Of a DNA stretch of 64,000 nucleotides, positions 54,385-62,196 are shown piece by piece. Numbering within the stretch: the stretch's first letter is position 1; every line of letters starts with the position of its first letter. The position numbers and the translations under genes were made by a program. Source of the DNA: Streptomyces sp. NL15-2K (GTDB lineage Bacteria; Actinomycetota; Actinomycetes; Streptomycetales; Streptomycetaceae); assembly GCF_030551255.1 (NCBI RefSeq), contig NZ_CP130630.1, positions 4,135,501-4,199,500 on the forward strand, read 5' to 3'. Below the pieces are notes generated by a model, which searched no databases, was not told the origin of the DNA, and was given only the letters and a program-made list of their open reading frames with translations.

Positions 54385-55248
54385 TCACCTGAATACGGAG
54401 GGCGGCGGCGCCGGAGAGGCCACCGCGGCCGCGTCGGTGACCGGTACGGCTCCTCCCGTGAAGTCGGTGAGGGCCTTGCCGTGTTCCACGCGGCCCGGAT
54501 GCGGGTCGGAGGCGGCGCGGCGGGTGAGTTCGGCGAGCGGGAGCGGGTGGTCGCAGGCGACGAGGATCGCGTTGCCGAAGCGTTTGCCGCGCAGGACGGT
54601 CGGGTCGGCGAGCAGCGCGAGCTCGGGGAAGCGGGCCGCCGCGGTGGCGATCTGGCCGCGCAGGTGGGCCAGCGGCGGCCCGTCGGCGAGGTTGGCGGCG
54701 TAGCATCCGCCCGGCTTCAGGGCCCGGCGGACCTCGTCGAGGAACTCGGTCGAGGTGAGGTGGGCCGGAGTGCGGGCGCCGCTGAAGACATCGGCGATGA
54801 CGAGGTCGGCCCAGCCGTCGGGCACCTTGGCGAGGCCTTCGCGGGCGTCCGTCGACCTGACCCGGATCCGTGTGTTGGCGGCCAACGGCAGTTCCCGGCG
54901 GACCAGTTGGACGAGGGGCGCGTCGCGCTCGACGACCTGCTGGGTGGAGCGGGGGCGGGTGGCGGCGACGTAACGGGCCAGGGTCAGCGCGCCGCCGCCG
55001 AGGTGCACGGCGTGCACGGGCCGGCCGGGCGGGGCGACCAGGTCGATGACGTGCCCGAGCCGCCGCTGGTACTCGAAGGACAGATACGCCGGATCGTCCA
55101 GATCGACGTGCGACTGCGGCGCCCCGTCGACGAGCAGCGTCCAGGCCCGCGCGCGGTCCCGGTCGGGTATGAGCTCGGCCAGCCCGCCGTCGACGGCTTC
55201 GACGACGGTGGCCGCGCTTTCGCGCCGGGGGTTCCTGGACTTTCCCAT
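54385..55248 (-). CDS. Spermidine-synthase-like (SpeE family) methyltransferase-fold protein
   Basis: The 287-residue protein has a Rossmann fold like polyamine aminopropyltransferases: VHLGGGALTLARYVAATRPRSTQ, VRSTDAREGLAKVPDGWADLVIADVFSGARTP and ALKPGGCYAANLADGPPL. The gatekeeping DDPAYLSFEYQRRL segment is present, but the typical catalytic GGGDG pattern is altered to GGGALT. Many actinobacterial relatives therefore may not make spermidine. It is annotated as fused-type or SpeE-like in relatives. The start is GTG or ATG near 55248. It lies upstream of the response regulator on the same strand, 102 bases apart. Confidence 0.8.
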   Translation of the reverse strand: MGKSRNPRRESAATVVEAVDGGLAELIPDRDRARAWTLLVDGAPQSHVDLDDPAYLSFEYQRRLGHVIDLVAPPGRPVHAVHLGGGALTLARYVAATRPRSTQQVVERDAPLVQLVRRELPLAANTRIRVRSTDAREGLAKVPDGWADLVIADVFSGARTPAHLTSTEFLDEVRRALKPGGCYAANLADGPPLAHLRGQIATAAARFPELALLADPTVLRGKRFGNAILVACDHPLPLAELTRRAASDPHPGRVEHGKALTDFTGGAVPVTDAAAVASPAPPPSVFR

Positions 55249-55298
55249 TGGGCCATTATCCGGCGCGGTGGAGAGGTCGGCTCAGCAAGCCTGAACGG

Positions 55299-55718
55299 TC
55301 ACGTGCAGTTGTCCGCCGCCTCGATCATGCGCGCCGCCTCTCCGAGTGCCGCGCGCAGCACCGCTGGATCGGTCGCGAGGTCCGCGTCGCCCGGCGGCAG
55401 CAGCCAGTCCGAGCCCTCGACCGGCGGCTCAGGGCTCAACCGCACCCCGCGCCCGTCCGTCTCCGTGCACGTGCTGCCCGGCACGTCCCATCCGGCCGCC
55501 GTCCCCGGCGGCACCACGAACCCGAGGGTGTCGCCGCCGTCGTCGTGCAGGACGGGCCCCACCGCCTCGTCACCCGCCCCGCGCCGCAGGATGTCGACCG
55601 CCTCGAGCCCGTGCCGCGTCGGCACCGTGACGACATCGCACCCGGGGTCCGGACACGACGCGGGCGGCGCACCGGACATGGTCGGCGTACAAGGATCGAT
55701 GCTCTGGCTGGTCTCCAT
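55299..55718 (-). CDS. Conserved Streptomyces hypothetical protein (139 aa)
   Basis: The start is ATG 55718 with GGAGG 5 bases upstream. The frame has CPDPGCDVVTVPTRHGLEAVDIL, then GPVLHDDGGDTLGFVVPPGTAAGWDVPGS, then GSDWLLPPG and a helical AVLRAALGEAARMIEA. The layout recalls short primase/polymerase-associated proteins of Streptomyces, but I cannot make a firm match. It is acidic and cysteine-containing with no membrane segment. It is followed 50 bases later by the SpeE-like gene. Confidence 0.65.
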   Translation of the reverse strand: METSQSIDPCTPTMSGAPPASCPDPGCDVVTVPTRHGLEAVDILRRGAGDEAVGPVLHDDGGDTLGFVVPPGTAAGWDVPGSTCTETDGRGVRLSPEPPVEGSDWLLPPGDADLATDPAVLRAALGEAARMIEAADNCT

Positions 55719-55949
55719 CCCGGCCTCCACCACGGAACCTCTCCTCCAACAAGCGGTTCGGGAGTCGGGCTGCTCCCGGTCCGCAAGGTTCAACGCGCCC
55801 ACGCGTCAACGGCTACGGCGGAAGTCCGCCGCAAAGGATGGCAGTTCATGGCAGATCTCGGATGAGATATCCGGTTTGTAGCCAAACACCGCGTGGCGGG
55901 TCCGGCACAGCCGGTACGTTCTTGCCCGCCGGAGGCAGGGTGACAACAT

Positions 55950-55968
55950 CGATTAATTCGATTAATCG
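55950..55968. promoter_or_regulatory. AT-rich perfect palindrome upstream of the XRE/TPR gene
   Basis: CGATTAAT-TCG-ATTAATCG, an 8-3-8 perfect inverted repeat, lies 56 bases before the gene start. Such AT-rich symmetry is rare in this G+C-rich sequence and suggests an operator, perhaps for the adjacent regulator. Confidence 0.55.
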
Positions 55969-56023
55969 GTCAAATCATCGTGAATCCGGCATGGTTCGAC
56001 GGTTCGCACGAGAGGACCCGGCC

Positions 56024-57520
56024 ATGGCGTCGTCACAGGAGACCCCTCCCCAGCCCCCAGCACCACCGCAGCCGAACCTCGCGTTCCGGCGCCTGCGCGG
56101 ACAGCGCTCGCCGGCCGAGTTCGCCGCGGCGGTACGGCGGGCCGCCCGTGAGATCGGCGAGCGGGTCAGCTGCGACGCACGCTACGTCGGCCGGGTCGAG
56201 GCGGGTGAGATCCGCTGCCCCAACTACGCGTACGAGCGGGTGTTCTTGCACATGTTTCCCGGCCGCACCCTCACCGACCTGGGCTTCGCGCCCCGCTCGT
56301 CCGTACGCGGACGCCGGGCGCGCACATCCGAGGACGCGCCCTCCTCGGGCGCCACGCTCCCGGCGTACGCCACGAGTGAGTCGCCAGGGGCGTACGAGCC
56401 GTATGAAACGCAGGATCCGCACGATCCGTATGGCCCGCGAGACCCGTATGAACCGCACGACCCGCAGGACCTGTACGAGACGCACGACAACTACGAGGAG
56501 AGCGACGTGCTGCGTCGCGCATTCATTAGCGGCGGTGGTGCCACGGTGGCCGCCGCCTCCCTGGGCCCCATCGGGCTCGCCTTCGACGCCGCGGCCGCGG
56601 AACGTCCCGTCCGCCGCGTCGGGACGAGTGAGGTGAGCGCCCTCGAAGAGGCCGTCCGCAGGATCCGGCTGCTCGACGACCGGCACGGCGCCGACGGCCT
56701 GTACCGGCGCGCGGCCGAACCCCTGCGCGCTGCCTACGCACTGCTGGACGCGGGCGTGACCCGGCCGGCGAGCGCCGAACGGCTCCACTCGGGCGCCGGT
56801 GAGCTGGCCATCTCGGTGGGCTGGCTGGCCCACGACTCGGGCCGCTTCGACGACGCCCGCTCGCACTACGCGGAGGCACTCGCGACCGCCCGGATGACCG
56901 GCGACGACGCCCTGGAGGCGCACGCCTTCTGCAATACGGCGTTCCTCGCGCGCGACGCCGGACGGCCGCGGGAAGCAGTGCGCGCCGCGCAGGCCGCACA
57001 ACGTGTCGCGCGCCCCCTGGGCTCCGCCCGCCTGATGTCGCTGCTCTCGCTGCGCGAGGCGGGCGGCTGGGCCGGGCTCGCCGACCGCACCGGCTGCGAA
57101 CAGGCACTCGCCCGCGCGCAGGCCCTCTACGAGCGCGGCCGCTCGGACGCCGACCCCGAGTGGATGAGCTTCTACGGAGAGGCCGAGCTGGAGGGGCTGG
57201 AGGCACAGTGCTGGTCGATGCTGGGCGACTGGCCGCGCGCGGCCCGGCACGCGCGCCGCGCGGCCCGCCTCCAGGACCCGCACTTCACGCGGAACATCGC
57301 GCTGTACACGGCGGAGCTGGCGGACGACCTCGCGCGCGGCGGGCACCCCGACGAGGCCGCGGCGGCGGGGATGCGGGTGCTGGATCTGCTGGGCGAGGTC
57401 CAGTCGTCGCGCATCCAGACGATGCTGGCGGGGACGGCGAGGGTGTTGCTGCCGCATCGGCGGGCTTCGGGGGTTTCGGCGTTTTTGGAGAGGCACGGGT
57501 CGTTGCCGCGTACGGCGTGA
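56024..57520 (+). CDS. XRE-type regulator with TPR-like C-terminal region
   Basis: The product is 498 residues from ATG 56024 (GAGG 9 bases upstream). The N-terminal part (residues about 20-75, FRRLRGQRSPAEFAAAVRRA, YVGRVEAGEIRCPNYAYERV) is an XRE-like HTH. A low-complexity linker with repeats of the type YExxDPxDPY (residues about 122-152) follows, then RRAFISGGGATVAAASLG, and a helical TPR-like domain to the end (SHYAEALATARMTGDDALEAHA, RAARHARRAARLQDP). Relatives in Streptomyces are large regulators of development or antibiotic production (NsdA-like layout). The effector is unknown. Confidence 0.85.
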   Translation: MASSQETPPQPPAPPQPNLAFRRLRGQRSPAEFAAAVRRAAREIGERVSCDARYVGRVEAGEIRCPNYAYERVFLHMFPGRTLTDLGFAPRSSVRGRRARTSEDAPSSGATLPAYATSESPGAYEPYETQDPHDPYGPRDPYEPHDPQDLYETHDNYEESDVLRRAFISGGGATVAAASLGPIGLAFDAAAAERPVRRVGTSEVSALEEAVRRIRLLDDRHGADGLYRRAAEPLRAAYALLDAGVTRPASAERLHSGAGELAISVGWLAHDSGRFDDARSHYAEALATARMTGDDALEAHAFCNTAFLARDAGRPREAVRAAQAAQRVARPLGSARLMSLLSLREAGGWAGLADRTGCEQALARAQALYERGRSDADPEWMSFYGEAELEGLEAQCWSMLGDWPRAARHARRAARLQDPHFTRNIALYTAELADDLARGGHPDEAAAAGMRVLDLLGEVQSSRIQTMLAGTARVLLPHRRASGVSAFLERHGSLPRTA

Positions 57521-57629
57521 ACAATGGTGCCCGCGTGGGAGCTGGGCGGGGGTGGGGTGCGCATCCCGGCGCTCGCGGGGTGCCGCCTCTGTGGGTCGGG
57601 AGCCGCCCCAGCGGCACGACTGCCCGCAG

Positions 57630-58223
57630 CTATGCCAGGTGGCCGAGGTCGTTCCAGCTCTCGATCGCAGGCTCCCCATAAGCCCACCCGAGCACCGACA
57701 GTGACGTCGGATTCAGCCGTATCCGCGCCCCGAAGTCGATCGGCAGCCCCAGCCACCGCGCCCCGATGGTCCGCAGGATGTGCCCGTGCGCGAACACCAG
57801 CACATCCCGGTCCTCCGCCCGCGCCCAGGCCACCACCTCGTCCGCCCGCGCCGTCACCTCGGCGAGCGACTCACCCTCCGGCACCCCGTCGCGCCAGATC
57901 AGCCACCCCGGCCGCACGGCCTGGATCTCCTCCGGCGTCATCCCTTCGTACGCGCCGTAGTCCCACTCCATCAGCGTCTCCCACGTCCCCGCCCGCTCGC
58001 CGAACCCGGCGAGTTCGCACGTCTCACGCGCGCGTGCCAGCGGGCTGGTGCGCACCTCGACCCCGGTCAGGCCGTCGAACGGCGCCCGGTGCAGGCGCTC
58101 GCCGAGCAGCTTCGCGCCCCGGCGGCCCTCTTCAAGAAGCGGCACGTCGGTCCTGCCCGTGTGCTTGCCGGACAGCGACCACTGCGTCTGTCCGTGCCGG
58201 GCGAGCAGGATGCGCGGTGCCAT
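57630..58223 (-). CDS. Histidine phosphatase (phosphoglycerate-mutase-like)
   Basis: The 197-residue enzyme of the histidine-phosphatase superfamily has the catalytic RHG motif at the N-terminus ([22 protein letters not shown]). The acid residue is in [16 protein letters not shown], and the second histidine is in [19 protein letters not shown]. The start is ATG 58223 with GGAGG 8 bases upstream. It removes phosphate from a small substrate; GpmB-like or acid-phosphatase annotation is common. It converges on the XRE/TPR gene. Confidence 0.9.
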   Translation of the reverse strand: MAPRILLARHGQTQWSLSGKHTGRTDVPLLEEGRRGAKLLGERLHRAPFDGLTGVEVRTSPLARARETCELAGFGERAGTWETLMEWDYGAYEGMTPEEIQAVRPGWLIWRDGVPEGESLAEVTARADEVVAWARAEDRDVLVFAHGHILRTIGARWLGLPIDFGARIRLNPTSLSVLGWAYGEPAIESWNDLGHLA

Positions 58224-58419
58224 GAACGGAACCTCCGGGAGAAATGAGAGGCGGAACCCCACCATCATCGCGCACGCTGTTCAGGGGCAACCTGACGGGC
58301 GATCTTTGCGTCTTTGATGGCCGGGGGCGCTCGACGGGAGCGCGCACACGCGCCGTTAAAGTGGCACGACCGAAAGACACCACGGGACGCCGCGCGACAC
58401 GAAGGGGGAGGGCGATCGG

Positions 58420-59373
58420 ATGCCGCAGACCGAGTCACCAGGCATCGAGGCGGTCCCGAGGACCCGGTTGCGCTGGTGGACCGAGCTGCCGCTGATCCTC
58501 CTGGTGTACGCCTGCTACTCGGCGGGCCGGCTGCTGGTGCGGGGTGACGTCACCAGTGCCGTCGACCACGGCCTGGCCATCCTGCGCGTCGAGAAGTTCC
58601 TGCGCATCAACGCGGAGCACCCGCTCAACCGGCTGTTCACGCGCGAGGCGTGGATAGGCATACCGGCCGACTTCTGGTACGCGTCGCTGCATTACCTGGT
58701 CACACCCGCGATCCTGATCTGGGTCTTCAGATCCCGCGCCGTGCACTACCGGATGGCCCGCACCTGGCTGATGACGTCCACCTTCATCGGTCTGATCGGC
58801 TTCACCCTGCTGCCGACCTGCCCACCCCGCCTGCTCTCCTCGGACCACGGCTTCGTCGACACGATGGCCCAGTACAGCTCGTACGGCTGGTGGGGCGGCG
58901 AGGCGAGCGCGCCGCGGGGCCTGGGCGGCATGACGAACCAGTACGCGGCCATGCCGAGTCTGCACGTGGGCTGGGCGCTGTGGTGCGGAGTGATGCTGTG
59001 GAAGTACGGCGGGACGCGTACGGCGAAGGTCGCGGGCGTCGTCTATCCGCTGGTGACGACGATCGTGGTGATGGGCACCGCGAACCACTACTTCCTGGAC
59101 GCGGTCGCGGGCGGGGTCGTGATGGGGATCGGGCTGCTGCTCGCGCCGGTCGTGCTGCGGTACGCGGACCCGGTGATGGCGCGGATGCGGGCCCGGGTCG
59201 TGGCCGTCGCGCCGGTCTCTCTGGGCGCACGTGCCTCAATTGTCAGTGGCGGATGGAAGACTTCCGTGGGTGAGCGAATTCCACGGCAGCGCCAGTCACG
59301 GGTCCCGGACGGAGCCGAGCCGAGTGCCGCCCCCAAGGACGCGGGGGACGGCGCTCCGGCAGCGGCTCGCTGA
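58420..59373 (+). CDS. PAP2-family membrane phosphatase / inositol-phosphoceramide-synthase-like protein
   Basis: The 317-residue integral membrane protein has about six hydrophobic helices (WWTELPLILLVYACYSAG, TSTFIGLIGFTLLPTCPP, VAGVVYPLVTTIVVMGTANHYFLDAVAGGVVMGIGLLLAP). The PAP2 active-site motifs are AAMPSLHVGWALW (second-motif His) and GTANHYFLDAVAGG (third-motif His); TCPPRLL matches the PAP2_3/inositol phosphotransferase subfamily. Its role is in lipid phosphate or inositol lipid metabolism. The C-terminal tail is hydrophilic and overlaps the next gene by up to 104 bases. Confidence 0.85.
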   Translation: MPQTESPGIEAVPRTRLRWWTELPLILLVYACYSAGRLLVRGDVTSAVDHGLAILRVEKFLRINAEHPLNRLFTREAWIGIPADFWYASLHYLVTPAILIWVFRSRAVHYRMARTWLMTSTFIGLIGFTLLPTCPPRLLSSDHGFVDTMAQYSSYGWWGGEASAPRGLGGMTNQYAAMPSLHVGWALWCGVMLWKYGGTRTAKVAGVVYPLVTTIVVMGTANHYFLDAVAGGVVMGIGLLLAPVVLRYADPVMARMRARVVAVAPVSLGARASIVSGGWKTSVGERIPRQRQSRVPDGAEPSAAPKDAGDGAPAAAR

Positions 59374-60616
59374 ACTGCGCGGTCCCGACGTACCGGCCAA
59401 GGCCCTGGACGCGCGCGCCCTCGCGGCGCTCGCCGCGAACCCCGGGTGCAGACGGCGCGCGATCCTCGACGGGGCCGGGGTGAACAAGGCGTCGCTGGCG
59501 AGCGCGCTGGGTTCGCCGTCCGCCTTCGGGCAGTCGCAGTTCGCCCTTACGCGAGGCAACGCCTTCGAGAAGCGGGTCAAGGCGGACGGCGGCGCGGAGC
59601 TGCTGCGGCTGGTGCACGAGAAGCTGGACCGCGGCGCGGAGCCGCCGTCGGACGCCGAGGTGCCCGAGCTCACCGCGATCGGCCCGGAGGGCCGCACGGC
59701 CCGTACGGCCCTCGCCCTGCGCGAGGCCACGGCGGCCGGTGGCTGGACGCTGCTCGACCATCCGATGCTGGCGCTCGACGTCGCCGGTTCGCCCGCCTTC
59801 CTGGAGCCGGACGCGGTGGTCGTGCACCCGGACGGCAGCTGGACGGTCGTGGAGATCAAGTCGTTCCCGATGCTGGACGGTTCGGCGGACCCGGCGAAGG
59901 TGGGCGCGGCCGCGCGGCAGGCGGCGGTGTACGTGCTGGCGTTGGAAGAGGTCTCGGCACGCCTCGGCGCGGAGCCGGAGGGGCGCGCCGGTGTCGAGGG
60001 GGCATGGGGGTCCCCCCGCTCGAGCGAAGCCGAGAGTGGGGGAGCGCGGAGGCCCGAAGGGTCGAGCACGGTCGTCCCCTCGACACCGGCTGAGGCGCCC
60101 CGGAGGCGGAGCGCCCAAAACAGCGGCCCACCGCCGCGTGTGCGCCACCACGTCCTGCTCGTCTGCCCCAAGGACTTCTCCAACCTGCCGACCGCGTCCG
60201 CCGTCGACGTCCGCAAGCAGCGTGCGGTGACCGCCCGTCAGCTGGCTCGCCTCACCCGTGTCCAGGACATCGCCGACGCCCTGCCGGAGGGCACCTGCTT
60301 CTCCCCCGACCTGCCGGCCGACGAGCTGACGGCCGCGGTCGAGTCGGTGCCGGCGACCTACGCGCCCGAGTGCCTGTCCGCGTGCGAGCTGGCCTTCCAC
60401 TGCCGCGACCGCTCCCGGACGGAGGGCGCGGTGACCTCCCTCGGCCGCTCGGTGCGCGCCGAACTGGGCGGGCTGACGACGGTCGACGACGTCCTGGCGG
60501 CGGCCCACGGGGAGGCCGGGGATCCCGAGGACCCGGCCGTGGCGGCGCTGCGGCGGGCGGCGACCCTGCGGGCGGAAGCACTGGGGCCGCGAGCACTGGG
60601 GGCCCCATGTCGCTGA
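59270..60616 (+). CDS. Cas4/AddB-like PD-(D/E)XK nuclease with Fe-S cysteines
   Basis: The product is 448 residues from GTG 59270; starts at 59231 and 59324 are alternatives and all overlap the PAP2 gene. The nuclease motif is Asp181 (LEPDAVVV) and Glu195-x-Lys197 (TVVEIKSF). One cysteine lies before it (Cys60, NPGCRRRAIL) and three after it in a C-x3-C-x5-C array (Cys368, 372, 378). This 1+3 cysteine pattern is that of the [4Fe-4S] nucleases Cas4, AddB and Dna2. A low-complexity insertion (residues about 240-275) comes from a palindromic element. It is the first gene of a coupled operon with a helicase, so a role in DNA end processing, repair or defence is likely. Confidence 0.78.
   Translation: MSEFHGSASHGSRTEPSRVPPPRTRGTALRQRLAELRGPDVPAKALDARALAALAANPGCRRRAILDGAGVNKASLASALGSPSAFGQSQFALTRGNAFEKRVKADGGAELLRLVHEKLDRGAEPPSDAEVPELTAIGPEGRTARTALALREATAAGGWTLLDHPMLALDVAGSPAFLEPDAVVVHPDGSWTVVEIKSFPMLDGSADPAKVGAAARQAAVYVLALEEVSARLGAEPEGRAGVEGAWGSPRSSEAESGGARRPEGSSTVVPSTPAEAPRRRSAQNSGPPPRVRHHVLLVCPKDFSNLPTASAVDVRKQRAVTARQLARLTRVQDIADALPEGTCFSPDLPADELTAAVESVPATYAPECLSACELAFHCRDRSRTEGAVTSLGRSVRAELGGLTTVDDVLAAAHGEAGDPEDPAVAALRRAATLRAEALGPRALGAPCR
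59987..60090. repeat. 104-bp palindromic (MITE-like) element inside the nuclease gene
   Basis: GCCGGTGTCGAGGGG (59987-60001) and CCCCTCGACACCGGC (60076-60090) form a perfect 15-bp inverted repeat. The interior holds GGGGGTCCCCCC and CGCTCGAGCGAAGCCGAGAG-type sequence that I recognise as a recurrent Streptomyces palindromic repeat. The reading frame is kept open across it, adding about 35 residues rich in Ser, Gly and Glu. Confidence 0.8.
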
Positions 60617-62196
60617 TCGCCACGCTGGCCCGGCTGGAGGCCGTCAGCACCGGCCGCGCCCAGCCCGCCGCCACCGTCCGGCACCGGCACCTGTCCGAAC
60701 GGCCGCTCGTCCTCGTGCCGCTCACCACCGCCGGTGAGGCCGGCGCGCCGCTCGGCGCGCTGGTGGGCACCGACCGGGACGCGCCGCGGCTGCTGGTCGT
60801 CCCGCAGCCACGCGACCGCGACCTCAGGTTCGCGTTCCTGGCCGAGCTGGCCGATGTCGTACTGCCGTATGTGGACGGTTACGCCGATGTCGTCGAGGCC
60901 GCCGAGCGCACCGAGACCGACGCGGAGACCGGCAAGCGGGTCAAGGTCGAGGTCGACCTGTGCGCGGACGCCCCGCAGCTGATCGTGCCGAGCCGCGCGG
61001 GCATCGAGTTCCTCCGGCTGCTCGGGCGCTCCATGCGCTTCAGGCGTACGGCGGAACAGGACCCGGAGACCCCGTACCCCGCGCCGCCCCGGCTGCCGTT
61101 GCTCGGCCGGTGGCTGACCCACTTCGCCGAGCGCGCCCGGGTGCCCGGCTCCTCGCTGCTGCTGGCCATGACGGACGTACTGTCCCGGCACTGGGCGACC
61201 GGCCAGTCCACCCTGGAGGACCAGCACCTCGGGGCGCTGCTCGCCTGGATCGACCCACCGGAGGGCACCACCGGCGCCGAGGCCGCGCTGCACGCCGAGC
61301 TACGGCGGGACGCGCAGGGCCAGCTGCTGTGCCCGCCCGCCGGGCCCGCCACCGACCCGGCGTTCGACAACAAGCTCCTCGCCCCGGCCATCGAGCGCTA
61401 CGACCGCGCCCGCACGGCCCTGGCCGCCGCCGAGGACGGCCTGGAGGCCGACGACCGGCTCGGCGCGCTCACCGCCGCCGAGCGGGAGCTCCGCGCGCTG
61501 GTCGAGAGCCGGACGCGCCCCACCTGGGACGCGGTGTGGCGCGGCCTGGACCTGCTGCGGGCGCTGCCCGACGGCGCACACGTCGAGGAGCGGTGGACGC
61601 GCGACCGCTGGTCGTTCACCGGTCACCGCGACCGTGTCCTGGCCGGCGAACCCCCGCAGCCGCGCCGCGACGACGCGGTCACGGCCGCGAACAAGCTCGC
61701 CGCGCGCGAGCGCGAACAGGCCCGACTGGAGGCCCAGGAGGCCCTCGACGACCCGCTGGTGATGGCGGGGCGGCGACTGTCCGGGGAGGCGTTCGCGGGC
61801 GAGGTCACGGACGTGGTCATGGCGTACAGCGAGGGCAAGCGGCCGAGCCCCCGCCCGCTGGTGACCGTGCGGACCGACGACCGGCCGCACCTCGGCGAGC
61901 GGGCCAAGGTGTACCGGTCATTGGGCGGCAAACCGCAGGCGGCCGAGTTCGTGGGCCAGGAAGCGGACGATCTGCTGGTCCTGCGGATCGTGGACAAGAT
62001 GGGCCGGGGCAAGGAACCCGAGGCCGGTTCGGTGCCGGAGAAGGGCGACCAGGTGTGCTTCACGCTCTTCGAGCACGAGCAGCGCGGCGGCGCGAAACTG
62101 CCCGACCCGGAGGACACACCGTGGACGCACGGCGGCCCGCCGGGCGAGGCGGCGACTCCCGATCCCGACCCCGTGACCGAGGAGGACGTCCTTTGA
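60607..62196 (+). CDS. Conserved protein of the nuclease-helicase operon (529 aa)
   Basis: ATG 60607 overlaps the nuclease stop by 10 bases, and its stop overlaps the helicase start (TTGA). I do not recognise a domain. Visible segments are LRFAFLAELADVVLPYVDGY, LIVPSRAGIEFLRLLGRSMRF, LLAMTDVLSRHWATGQSTLEDQHLGALLAWIDPP, a coiled-coil-like stretch near residues 355-385 (AREREQARLEAQEAL), and a beta-rich end (VCFTLFEHEQRGG). The strict coupling suggests a structural or DNA-binding partner of the nuclease and helicase. Confidence 0.8.
   Translation: MSLIATLARLEAVSTGRAQPAATVRHRHLSERPLVLVPLTTAGEAGAPLGALVGTDRDAPRLLVVPQPRDRDLRFAFLAELADVVLPYVDGYADVVEAAERTETDAETGKRVKVEVDLCADAPQLIVPSRAGIEFLRLLGRSMRFRRTAEQDPETPYPAPPRLPLLGRWLTHFAERARVPGSSLLLAMTDVLSRHWATGQSTLEDQHLGALLAWIDPPEGTTGAEAALHAELRRDAQGQLLCPPAGPATDPAFDNKLLAPAIERYDRARTALAAAEDGLEADDRLGALTAAERELRALVESRTRPTWDAVWRGLDLLRALPDGAHVEERWTRDRWSFTGHRDRVLAGEPPQPRRDDAVTAANKLAAREREQARLEAQEALDDPLVMAGRRLSGEAFAGEVTDVVMAYSEGKRPSPRPLVTVRTDDRPHLGERAKVYRSLGGKPQAAEFVGQEADDLLVLRIVDKMGRGKEPEAGSVPEKGDQVCFTLFEHEQRGGAKLPDPEDTPWTHGGPPGEAATPDPDPVTEEDVL

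Noticed and set aside
60001..60045. Hairpin taken as a transcription terminator inside the nuclease gene
   Set aside because: It is part of a larger inverted-repeat element within an open coding frame whose conserved cysteines lie downstream.
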